A stretch of 47,296 nt of DNA from contig NZ_JAFFSX010000043.1 of assembly GCF_017948485.1 (NCBI RefSeq), positions 1-47,296 on the forward strand. Direction: 5' to 3'. Positions 33,905 through 41,637 of the stretch are shown in pieces; within the stretch, counting starts at the first letter, position 1, and the number at the start of each line of letters is the position of its first letter. The notes beneath the pieces are model-generated. The model did no database searches. It worked only from the letters and a program-made list of their open reading frames with translations, and was not told the DNA's origin. The translations under genes and the position numbers were made by a program. This DNA is from Streptomyces sp. GESEQ-35 (GTDB lineage Bacteria > Actinomycetota > Actinomycetes > Streptomycetales > Streptomycetaceae).

Positions 33905-34846
33905 TCACTTCGTGTCGGATTCGTTGGCGCGCAGCAGGCGCATCTGGAGGAAGGTGATGGTGATGAGCATCGCGAAGAGGGCGAGCGACATCGTGGCCGC
34001 GTAGCCGAAGTCGAACTGGCTGAACGCCTTGTCGTAGATGTACATCTGAAGCACGTTCGTCGCGTCCGCCGGTCCGCCCTTGGTGGTGACCTGGACGATG
34101 TCGAACACCTGGAACGAGCTGATGACGCTGAGGACGACGACCATCGCCATGATCGGTCGCAGCAGTGGCAGGGTCAGCCGCCAGAACATCTGGATCTCAC
34201 TGGCGCCGTCGAGGCGGCCCGCTTCGTAGACGTCGTCCGGGATGGTCTGGAGGCCCGCGACGATGAGGATGGTGCTGTAGCCCATCGACTTCCAGACGCT
34301 GATCAGCGCGAGCGACGGGATCGCCCACCCCGGCGAGCCGAGGAACTGGATCGGTTCGCCCCCGAACTTCTCGATGAGGACGTTGACGATCCCGAGCTGC
34401 GGGTCGAGCATCCACTGCCACACCAGCCCCGCGACCACTCCGGAGATGAGGAACGGCAGGATGACCAGGCCGCGGATCACCGTCGACCTGGTCAGCCGGT
34501 GCAGCACGACCGCGGTGACCAGCGAGACCGAGAGGCCGATCCCGACGGAGAGGACGACGAAGTACAGGGTCACTCGCAGCGAGTGCCAGAACTTCTCGTC
34601 GTCGATCAGCGTCCTGATGTTGTCAAGGCCGGTCCAGACCGGCGGGGTCAGGATCTTGAAGTCCGTGAAGCTGAGGTAGACGCCCCGCAGCGTCGGATAG
34701 ACCGCGAACACCGCGAAGCCCAGTACGGCCGGCGCTATCAGCAGCAGGGCCAGCCGCCAGTCGTTGCGGTGCGTCGGGTTGCGCAACTGTCCCCGACGGA
34801 CGGCACGTTCACGCCCTCCCGGCCGGGTTCTCAGCGTCGTCGCCAT
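33905..34846 (-). CDS. ABC transporter permease (MalF/UgpA type)
   Basis: A 313-residue inner-membrane permease, first gene of the importer operon. The start at 34846 (MATTLRTRPGGRERAVRRGQ) has a GGGAGAG box five bases upstream. Helices include WRLALLLIAPAVLGFAVFAV, FVVLSVGIGLSVSLVTAVVL and LPFLISGVVAGLVWQWMLD. The EAA loop is YEAGRLDGASEIQMFWRLTL. It pairs with the MalG-type permease to form the channel. It is divergent from the ROK regulator; the shared promoter holds a perfect palindrome at 34959-34979, suggesting repression when the sugar is absent. Confidence 0.92.
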   Translation of the reverse strand: MATTLRTRPGGRERAVRRGQLRNPTHRNDWRLALLLIAPAVLGFAVFAVYPTLRGVYLSFTDFKILTPPVWTGLDNIRTLIDDEKFWHSLRVTLYFVVLSVGIGLSVSLVTAVVLHRLTRSTVIRGLVILPFLISGVVAGLVWQWMLDPQLGIVNVLIEKFGGEPIQFLGSPGWAIPSLALISVWKSMGYSTILIVAGLQTIPDDVYEAGRLDGASEIQMFWRLTLPLLRPIMAMVVVLSVISSFQVFDIVQVTTKGGPADATNVLQMYIYDKAFSQFDFGYAATMSLALFAMLITITFLQMRLLRANESDTK

Positions 34847-34958
34847 GAACTCTCCCTTGAGCAGCCGCCCTTCGGCAGCACGTCGGCGGCTCACCGACGT
34901 GTGGCGACCATAGGGTCAATACATTCCTCTGTCCAGTAATTGTGTCGCTCGATGCTGT

Positions 34959-34979
34959 AAGTAATCCGTTGTATTACTT
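34959..34979. promoter_or_regulatory. Candidate ROK operator (AAGTAAT-N7-ATTACTT)
   Basis: A perfect 7-bp inverted repeat with a 7-base spacer, AT-rich within GC-rich surroundings, in the promoter shared by the importer operon and the ROK gene. It is 61 bases before the ROK start and 113 bases before the permease start. Size, symmetry and place fit a dimeric regulator site. Binding by the ROK protein is inference. Confidence 0.7.
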
Positions 34980-35039
34980 GGCAAGCAAAACTAAGGTGTT
35001 CGGGCAGAACGTTGCCGTAGCGGACACCGGGGATGAACC

Positions 35040-36275
35040 ATGAGCGATGTGCCAACAGCCCGCGACAACGACTCGACGACCGGCGACGACGCCACCGTCC
35101 CAGCGGCCCCCAAGTGGGGCCGGCTGCCCACGGCACCCGCCGTGACGACGGTCCTGACCGAGATCCTCAAGCACGGCCCGATCCCGCGCATCGAGGTCGC
35201 CCGGCGCACCGGACTGTCCCAGACCGCCGTGACCAAGGCGGTCGCCCGCCTCGCCGAGCATGGCCTCATCTCCGCCCACGACCACCGCCGTTCGTCGGCA
35301 CCCGGCCGTCCGGTGCAGCCGCTCAGCGTGCACGCAGAGGCGGCCCTGGCGATCGGGATCACGGTCCGCGTCGACGCGATCTTCGGCGTGGTCACCACAC
35401 TCCGCGCCGACGTACGGCACTCGATCCACCGTCCGCTCGCCAGCACGGTGCCGGCGGCCGTCGCCGACAGCGTCGCCACCGTGATCGACCTGCTCCTCGC
35501 CGACCTCGGCCCCGACGCCGAGCGGGTGCTCGGCGCCGGTGTCGCGGTCTCCGGCGAGGTCGACAGCGACCTGGGGATCGTCCGCAACTCACCGAGGCTC
35601 AACTGGACGGACGTACCTCTGCGCGACCTCGTCCGCGAACGCCGGGAGCTGCCCGTTCTGGTCGACAACGACGTCCGGGCGCTGTCCGTCGCCGAGGAGT
35701 GGTTCGGCATCGGCGTCGACGCGAACTCGTTCGCCATCCTGACCATCGGCGCCGGAATCGGCTGCGGACTGTATGTCAACGGCGACATCGTCACGGGTGA
35801 TCACGGGGTGGCCGGCGAGATCGGCCATCTGCCCCTCGGCCCGAGTGAGCTGCTGTGCACCTGCGGACGGTACGGCTGCGTCGAGACGGTCGCCTCAACG
35901 AGCGCCATCGTCCACGCCATCCGCACCACCAGGCAGGATCCACTGCTCACCATGCGGGAGGCCGTCGCACTGGCGCGCGGCGGCGACGCTGTGGCCCGTG
36001 GCGCATTCGAGCGCGCCGGATCCGTGCTGGGACTCGCACTGGCCACCGTGGCGAACCTGGTCGGGCCGAGCAGCATCCTGGTGGCCGGCGAATCCGTCGC
36101 CAACTACGACCTCTTCGACCTCCGGCTGCGCGAGGCCTTCGAGGCGCACGTCTTCGGCTCGGCCGGCGCCTGCACCATCGTCGCGAAATCCCACACCTTC
36201 GAGGACTGGGCGCGCGGCTCCGCGGCCTCGGCGATCCAGGCGTTGGTGAAGGGGAAGCTGGCCGCACAGTCCTGA
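35040..36275 (+). CDS. ROK-family transcriptional regulator
   Basis: A 411-residue regulator. The N-terminal winged helix (APAVTTVLTEILKHGPIPRI, EVARRTGLSQTAVTKAVARL) binds DNA. The C-terminal ROK sugar-sensing domain shows GAGVAVSGEVDSDLGIVRNS, LVDNDVRALSVAEEWFG, TIGAGIGCGLYVNGDIVTG, GVAGEIGHLPLGPSELLCTC and the zinc-binding CTCGRYGCVET motif. It lacks the catalytic Asp context of sugar kinases, as regulators of this family do. It is divergent from the importer operon and 13 bases upstream of the LysR gene. By analogy to NagC/XylR proteins it probably represses import and hydrolase genes until a sugar or its derivative binds. Confidence 0.92.
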   Translation: MSDVPTARDNDSTTGDDATVPAAPKWGRLPTAPAVTTVLTEILKHGPIPRIEVARRTGLSQTAVTKAVARLAEHGLISAHDHRRSSAPGRPVQPLSVHAEAALAIGITVRVDAIFGVVTTLRADVRHSIHRPLASTVPAAVADSVATVIDLLLADLGPDAERVLGAGVAVSGEVDSDLGIVRNSPRLNWTDVPLRDLVRERRELPVLVDNDVRALSVAEEWFGIGVDANSFAILTIGAGIGCGLYVNGDIVTGDHGVAGEIGHLPLGPSELLCTCGRYGCVETVASTSAIVHAIRTTRQDPLLTMREAVALARGGDAVARGAFERAGSVLGLALATVANLVGPSSILVAGESVANYDLFDLRLREAFEAHVFGSAGACTIVAKSHTFEDWARGSAASAIQALVKGKLAAQS

Positions 36276-36288
36276 TTCGGAGATCACC

Positions 36289-37221
36289 ATGGGGATAGAG
36301 CTGGTCTGGCTGAAGACCTGGCTCGACGTAGTCGACACCGGCAGCTTCGCCAGAGCGGCCGAAGCCATACCCCTCTCGCAGCCGCGTGTCTCCGCGCATG
36401 TGGCCAACCTGGAGCGGGCGCTCGGCTGCACACTGATCGAGCGCCGGGTCCGGCCGCTCGCCCTCACCGAGGACGGACGCGCCCTGCTGCCCAAGGCGCG
36501 GGCGGTGCTGGCCGCGGTGGACGACCTCACCGGCCACCGTCACGGTCAGGACCGGCTGACCGGTCTGCTCAAGGTCGCCAGCTTCGCCAGCGCGAGCGAC
36601 GCCTTCCTGCCGGCCGTCGTGCGGCGACTGCGAACGGACCATCCCGGGTTGGAGGTCGGCATCTTCGACGGTGACGTCCAGTCCATCGAGACCGCGCTGA
36701 GCGACCGCCGCGTCACCGTCGCGCTGCGGCCGCTGCGCCCCGAACCGGTCGACCGCGCCCTCACCCATCTCCCGCTGTGGCGCGAGCCGTTCGTCGTCCT
36801 CCTCCCCACCGGCCATCCCCTGCTGGCCGAGAAGACGGTCGCGCTGGAACAGCTCACCGGCTCCCGGGTCATCACCATCGGAAACCCTCTGCTCGACTCC
36901 TATCTCGGTTACGAGGCCGAGGCCGCACTGCACGCCAGCTACGTGGAGGTGCCGATGGGGCAGGTCTCCCAACAGCCCACCACGCTCGCGGCCATGGTCC
37001 GCGCCGGACTCGGTGTCGGCGTCGTCAACCTGCTCGCCGCGTCGATGGTCCGACAGGACGGGCTCGAACACCGTCCCATCCGCGACCTGCACCGTTACCG
37101 CGACGTCGGTGTCTGGTGGCACAGCGAACGACCGCTTCCCCGCGCCTCCAAGGCCTTCATCGACCTGGTCGCGGCGGCACCCCTGCCGGCGGGCACGACG
37201 TCGGTCCCGCCGAGCGCATAG
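36289..37221 (+). CDS. LysR-family transcriptional regulator
   Basis: A 310-residue LysR protein. The N-terminal helix-turn-helix is WLKTWLDVVDTGSFARAAEA, IPLSQPRVSAHVANLERALG (residues about 5-45), followed by CTLIERRVRPLALTEDGRAL. The effector domain has two lobes (LLKVASFASASDAFLPAVVR, FVVLLPTGHPLLAEKTVALE, GQVSQQPTTLAAMVRAGLGV). The ATG at 36289 is preceded by a CGGAG box. It lies 13 bases after the ROK gene and 126 bases before the dehydratase gene, with a near-perfect inverted repeat in between. It probably activates the dehydratase gene in response to a pathway intermediate; that role is inferred from position. Confidence 0.9.
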   Translation: MGIELVWLKTWLDVVDTGSFARAAEAIPLSQPRVSAHVANLERALGCTLIERRVRPLALTEDGRALLPKARAVLAAVDDLTGHRHGQDRLTGLLKVASFASASDAFLPAVVRRLRTDHPGLEVGIFDGDVQSIETALSDRRVTVALRPLRPEPVDRALTHLPLWREPFVVLLPTGHPLLAEKTVALEQLTGSRVITIGNPLLDSYLGYEAEAALHASYVEVPMGQVSQQPTTLAAMVRAGLGVGVVNLLAASMVRQDGLEHRPIRDLHRYRDVGVWWHSERPLPRASKAFIDLVAAAPLPAGTTSVPPSA

Positions 37222-37233
37222 CCGGCGTCCCTC

Positions 37234-37262
37234 GGATCACGGATGGCCACCATCCGCGATCC
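37234..37262. promoter_or_regulatory. 29-bp inverted repeat between LysR and dehydratase genes
   Basis: Left arm GGATCACGGATGG, spacer CCA, right arm CCATCCGCGATCC: 12 of 13 positions pair. It begins 12 bases after the LysR stop and ends 85 bases before the dehydratase start. It could be an operator or a terminator for the LysR transcript. No T tract follows on either strand. Confidence 0.55.
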
Positions 37263-37347
37263 ACTATTGCCCGGCGACACGGGTGCTGGCTGCAATGAAC
37301 TCGCCGCCGGCCGGTTCCGCCCACGTAGCGAAGGAGAAGAACAGCCC

Positions 37348-38544
37348 ATGCCCGACGATGCTCCGCAGATACTCGGTGTGCTGTCGCCCGGTCTCAGCGA
37401 CCTGATCCACGGCGACGCAGGCGCCGACATCGTCTCGGTGGAGACGTACGCGCTCGCCGTGCCACTCGCCCGAACCATCGCGGATGCCACCGTGGCCATG
37501 GATCACTGGACGGTGCCCGTCGTCGAGATCCGCACCCGTGACGGCCGGGTCGGCACCGGCATCTCCGGTGTCCACACCGGTTCGGAGCTGCTGTGTTCCG
37601 TCATCGACGACTACTACGCCCCCACCCTGCTCGACGCCTCCTCCGAGGACATCCTCGGCACCTGGAACCGCCTGTACTGGCTGCCCACCCACTGGATAGG
37701 CCGGGCCGGCCCGGTGCACATGGCGCTCGGCATGGTCGACATCGCGCTCTGGGACCTCGCCGCGCAGCGCGCCGGCGTCCCCCTGTGGCGGCTCCTCGGC
37801 GGCACCGCCGACCCCATCGAGGCGTACAACACCGACGGCGGGTGGCTGAACGCCCCCGTCGACGAGCTCATCCGCGGTCTGACCGGTCTCCTCGACCAGG
37901 GCTGGCGCCGAGTGAAGGTCAAGGTCGGCAAGCCGGACTGGCGGGAGGACGCCGCCCGGCTCCGGGCGGTGCGCTCGGCACTCGGCGACGACGTGACCCT
38001 GATGTGCGACGCCAACCAGCGCTGGGACCTGTCGACCGCGAACCGGATCATGCCCGTGCTCGAGGAGACGGGGATGGACTGGGTCGAGGAACCGCTGCAC
38101 GCCGACGATCTCGACGGCCATGCCGCCCTCCAGCGGTCGACCGGCCTCGACATCGCCGCCGGTGAAAGCATCTACAGCTACCAGCAGTTCAACGGTTTCA
38201 TCACGCACGACGCCATCCGTGTCGTCCAGCCCGACGCCACCCGGCTCGGCGGCGTGACCGAATGGCTCCAGGTGACCGGGCTCGCCACCGCCCGTGGCCT
38301 GCGCGTCGCACCGCATGCCGGCGACATGATGCAGCTCCACCAGCACCTCGTCGGCGTCGGCCTGTCGGCGGCGCCGCCCCTCGTCGAGTTCATCCCGTGG
38401 ACCCAGGACGCCTACACCGAACGCAGCGTCGTCCGCGAGGGATACCTCCAGCGCCCACAGGCCCCGGGCGCCGCCACCGCCGTAGACCCCAAGGCCCGTC
38501 ACAACTGGCAACTCCGCGGCGTCGGCGCCCTGCGCACCGCATAG
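37348..38544 (+). CDS. Mandelate-racemase-type sugar-acid dehydratase (probable L-fuconate dehydratase)
   Basis: A 398-residue enolase-superfamily enzyme, cytoplasmic, needing Mg2+. Catalytic residues are all visible and spaced exactly as in mandelate racemase shifted by 26: K190-x-K192 (VKVKVG), metal ligands D221 (CDANQRW), E247 (VEEPL), E273 (AAGES), and the base H323 (APHAGD). Members of this subgroup include racemases and acid-sugar dehydratases. Next to fucosidases, a fucose dehydrogenase and a fuconolactonase, dehydration of L-fuconate to 2-keto-3-deoxy-L-fuconate is the natural guess; L-galactonate is an alternative. The ATG at 37348 follows an AAGGAG box, with an 11-base spacing. It is probably controlled by the LysR gene upstream. 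No aldolase or 2-keto-3-deoxy-acid dehydrogenase is present in the window. Confidence 0.85.
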   Translation: MPDDAPQILGVLSPGLSDLIHGDAGADIVSVETYALAVPLARTIADATVAMDHWTVPVVEIRTRDGRVGTGISGVHTGSELLCSVIDDYYAPTLLDASSEDILGTWNRLYWLPTHWIGRAGPVHMALGMVDIALWDLAAQRAGVPLWRLLGGTADPIEAYNTDGGWLNAPVDELIRGLTGLLDQGWRRVKVKVGKPDWREDAARLRAVRSALGDDVTLMCDANQRWDLSTANRIMPVLEETGMDWVEEPLHADDLDGHAALQRSTGLDIAAGESIYSYQQFNGFITHDAIRVVQPDATRLGGVTEWLQVTGLATARGLRVAPHAGDMMQLHQHLVGVGLSAAPPLVEFIPWTQDAYTERSVVREGYLQRPQAPGAATAVDPKARHNWQLRGVGALRTA

Positions 38545-38546
38545 CA

Positions 38547-38562
38547 GGATCGGAACCGATCC
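38547..38562 (+). terminator. Hairpin just after the dehydratase gene
   Basis: GGATCGG-AA-CCGATCC, a perfect 7-bp stem with two loop bases, begins three bases after the dehydratase stop and is followed by ATTTG. It fits a terminator between the convergent dehydratase and monooxygenase genes, though the loop is tighter than usual. Confidence 0.55.
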
Positions 38563-38617
38563 ATTTGAATGCAGCTCGGAGCAGGCCCGCTCGCGTACGG
38601 CAGGCAGGCGCGTCGGT

Positions 38618-39685
38618 TCAGGTGAGGAGTTTCGCGAGCTGGGCCACCTCGGTGGGCGGGTCGATCACCGGCTGGATGAGGAGTTCGTCGACGCCGGCCT
38701 GTTCCAGGGTGCTGATGCGGGCGAGGAGGTCGTCGCGGGTGCCGACCAGGGCCAGGGTGTTCATCAGCGAGGGCAGAACCAGGTCGCGGTCCTGCGGTGC
38801 GATGCGTCCGAGGTAGTTGGGGTAGAGCTTGGTGTGCCGGTCCGGCGCGGTGGCGGTGGTGCCGCGCCGGTCGAGGAGCCGCCGCACCGCCTCGCGTTCC
38901 TCGGGGCCGAGTTGCTCGGCGAGGGCGGGTGTGTCGGCGGCCGTGTCGGCGGCGAAGGCCAGCAGCGACAGGACGAGGTGGCCTGTGGCGTCCCGGGCCG
39001 CAGCGCCGTGGGGGTCCTCGTCCTCGTCGAGCAGGTGGAGCGAGGTGACCACGTAGGAGTCCGTGTGGGAGTCGGGGTCGCCGGGTGTGCCCGGGGCGGC
39101 GTGGCGGCGGGTGTCGTGCAGCGCCTGCCAGGCGGTGGGGTCCAGCAGGCCGAAGGAGATGAGGCCGGTGCCGCGGCGGCCGGCGACGGCGGCGGCCTTC
39201 GGTCCGAGCAGCGCGGCCACGACGAACTCGATCGGGTCGGCGGTGTTCACGTGCGCCCCGGCGTGCAGGAACCGGATGTCGCGGACCCGGTCACCGTCGC
39301 GGTACTCGGTCGAACGTCCGGCGCACAGGTCCTGGAGTGCGACGGTGAAGTTCTCCAGCCTGGCCGCCGTGGTCGGCCGCATGCCCAGGGTGCGCCGGGC
39401 GGTGTTCCCGGTGCCGACTCCGCAGATGATCCGGCCCGGTGCCAGGGCGTTGAGGCTGGCGAGCCCGCTCGCGGCGGCCGGGGCCGAGCGCAGCGCCGGT
39501 GAGGTCACGCCGATGCCGAGCCTGATGCGGCTGGTGGCCTTCGCACACAGGCTCAGGGCGACGAAGGGGTCGCCGTGGACCATCGGGGTGTCGTTGACCC
39601 AGAAGCTGTGCAAGCCCAACTCCTCGGCCCGCACGGCGAGATCCTCCACACCGGGCTGCGCGGCGACAACGACGCCTGCACGCAT
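38618..39685 (-). CDS. LLM-class flavin-dependent oxidoreductase
   Basis: A 355-residue luciferase-like TIM-barrel monooxygenase or dehydrogenase using FMN or F420. Features: MRAGVVVAAQPGVEDLAVRA, GLHSFWVNDTPMVHGDPFVA, ATSRIRLGIGVTSPALRSAP, LNALAPGRIICGVGTGNTAR (the flavin-phosphate loop) and the late barrel strand VGTRDDLLARISTLEQAGVD. The ATG at 39685 is preferred over one 12 bases upstream because a GGAGGT box lies five bases before it. F420-type members reduce or oxidise small organic substrates; this one cannot be assigned. It converges on the sugar dehydratase gene and is probably not part of the fucose pathway. Confidence 0.88.
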   Translation of the reverse strand: MRAGVVVAAQPGVEDLAVRAEELGLHSFWVNDTPMVHGDPFVALSLCAKATSRIRLGIGVTSPALRSAPAAASGLASLNALAPGRIICGVGTGNTARRTLGMRPTTAARLENFTVALQDLCAGRSTEYRDGDRVRDIRFLHAGAHVNTADPIEFVVAALLGPKAAAVAGRRGTGLISFGLLDPTAWQALHDTRRHAAPGTPGDPDSHTDSYVVTSLHLLDEDEDPHGAAARDATGHLVLSLLAFAADTAADTPALAEQLGPEEREAVRRLLDRRGTTATAPDRHTKLYPNYLGRIAPQDRDLVLPSLMNTLALVGTRDDLLARISTLEQAGVDELLIQPVIDPPTEVAQLAKLLT

Positions 39686-39799
39686 CAAAACCTCCATGGT
39701 GTGAGGATCCCATCGAGCCTGTTCAGCATGGCAGGTCCCGGCGCAGGGCCGTTGCGGAGCCGCGTGATCTCGTAGCGTCGCAGGGCGGGAATACGTCAT

Positions 39800-41250
39800 C
39801 CGTTCGTGAGTGTGGCGTGGGCCCGCACGCCCAGGCGGCGTCCGGGCCCACGGCCGTCACGTCGACCGCGGCAGAGGCAGGTCCGGCAGGGCCGCCTCGC
39901 AGATCCACGGTGAACTCCCCGCCGAGCAGGCTGACCCGCTCCCCGCCGAGCAGGCTGACCCGCTCCCCGGTGAGCAGGTCGACGAGCTGTTGCAGCGCGG
40001 GCAGCGCGACCTTCAGCTTCGCCATCACGGGAACGCGGTGGCCGCACCGCAGGCCCACGCGCCAGACGAGGCTCGGCTCCCAGTCGAGCAGCGTGTTGTT
40101 GACCGCCCAGATGTACGTGGTGTTCCCGGCTGTCCACTCGCTGAGCAGCACCTCGGGGTTGCCGCACTCGGCGACCGGGGTGACGACGTCCTTCAGGGCG
40201 GCGGAGGCGCTGGTAGGACGCGTCGTCGCTCTGTGGCGTCTCGTCGTTCTCGACGTGGGTGAAGGCGGTGCCGAGGGGGCGGTAGGCGTCCCGGTAGCGC
40301 TGGACGCAGCTCTCGTCGGCGTAGACGGGGACGGCGTTCGGTTCCTGGCTCACCTCGGTCAGGGCCGCGTCGAGGCGCGGGTCCAGGTCGGTGCGCCCGC
40401 CGATCAGCAGGACGGCGGCGTAGCCGCGGAGGACGCCGGCGCTGACGTCCTCGGTGAAGACGAAGGTGGCGGGGCGGTGGGCGTACAGGCAGGCGGTGTA
40501 CGCGTCGAAGAGGCGCAAGAAGTACTTGCTGCTGAGGCCCTGCCAGGTCTCCGGGCGCTGCATGCGGGTGGAGACGACGATCGCGACGCGGTCGGCACTG
40601 TGGGCGCCCGCGGTCGTGGGACCGAGGCGGGTGCTCAGGTCGAACGCGGCGCGCAGCATCGAGGTGCGGCCCGCGCCGCCGGAGCGTGGGTCGCCGGACC
40701 TGCCGCCGCTGCCGGGCCGCGTTCGTCGAGGGCGGTGATGCCCTCCAGGTGGTAGGCGCCCTGGTCGCCGGCCATGCCGGTGCCGTTCGCGCCCCGCATC
40801 ACCTGTTGCGGCGGCGTCGGCAGGATCATGCCGCCGGTGCCGTCGTCGTTGAACAGTTCCGGGTGGCCCCGGGCGGGATTGCCCGGGCGCCGTAGTAGTC
40901 GGCCATGTGGGCGGTCGCGCCGAGGAGTTGGATCTGTTCGCCCTGGTAGTGCAGGTCGACCTCGTCGGCCGGGGCGAACATGACCCGGGGGCAGGGTCTG
41001 CGGTGCCCGGTAGGGGCCGGTCACCGCGCCGACCTTGCCCGGGAACTGCTCGTTCATGACCTCGCGGAACCGGGCCGCGTCCTTGGTCCTGAGGCCGATC
41101 GAGCGGTCGGTGACGGTGTCGAGGATCGGCACCCGGCCTCCGGGCTCCTCTACGGTCTTCAGCGCGTCGGCGTACTCGTCGCGCTCGGCCTGGTTCTCCG
41201 CGGCGCCCGCGCCGATGGCGCCCTCCCACCAGTTCGCGCCCGGCCGAGCA
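39800..41250 (-). pseudogene. Decayed large gene, family unresolved
   Basis: Good coding pieces occur on the minus strand in changing frames: NWWEGAIGAGAAENQAERDE, LKTVEEPGGRVPILDTVTDR, LRTKDAARFREVMNEQFPGK (to about 41000); DEVDLHYQGEQIQLLGATAH (about 40950); MILPTPPQQVMRGANGTGMA (about 40800); WQGLSSKYFLRLFDAYTACL, VFTEDVSAGVLRGYAAVLLI (about 40500); and TYIWAVNNTLLDWEPSLVWR, VMAKLKVALPALQQLVDLLT (about 40100). At least four frameshifts separate them. The end of the protein resembles the C-terminal beta domains of large glycoside hydrolases ('YVWAVND' and 'DVFAGE' patterns), so a lost sugar-related enzyme is possible but unproven. A 24-bp in-frame duplication lies near the 3' end. Confidence 0.55.
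39921..39968. repeat. Perfect 24-bp tandem duplication
   Basis: The 24-base unit (minus-strand codons GERVSLLG) is present twice in tandem, 39921-39944 and 39945-39968, with no mismatch, inside the decayed gene. A perfect copy pair suggests a recent slippage or duplication event, or an assembly artefact. Confidence 0.9.
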
Positions 41251-41637
41251 GCTGACCCCGGCGGGCGGGCGACAACCTCGCCTACACCATGGCTGCCGGA
41301 TCTCCTTCAACGCGTACGCCCAAGATCGGGCGTACGCAGGGAGCGGGCCCGCCCGCTGCGCACCCGCGGCCACTGGGCGGGCCACCTGGCACTCGGGAAC
41401 GAATCTGCGCCTCACGGGCGATACGCCCACGCCCCCACTCGGCCCGCCGAGGTCTCAGGGCGGAGGCGCCTCAGACCTTCGACGTAGTTCTATTTTCAAC
41501 TTCTGCATGTGCAATTACTTTGCTAGCGTCCCTTCCCGGCGATCGCCCACGGCGGTTGAACGACCCCGCACCGTCCGCCATCGCCCATCACGTCCCACGC
41601 CGGCGCGCCAAGCGGCCGGTACAGACTTGGAGTTCGT
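41251..41637. other. Intergenic region with promoter-like AT-rich stretch
   Basis: No supportable gene. The stretch at about 41488-41525 is markedly AT-rich for this DNA and contains TGCATGTGCA, a TGCA repeat that is its own inverse. It lies 110-150 bases before the amidohydrolase gene and is the best candidate for its promoter or operator. Confidence 0.5.

Noticed and set aside
38558..38569. GATCCATTTGAA equals the reverse complement of TTCAAATGGATC at the E1 promoter, suggesting a third operator.
   Set aside because: It lies at a convergent 3' end, is half of a terminator-like hairpin, and does not contain the palindromic core.
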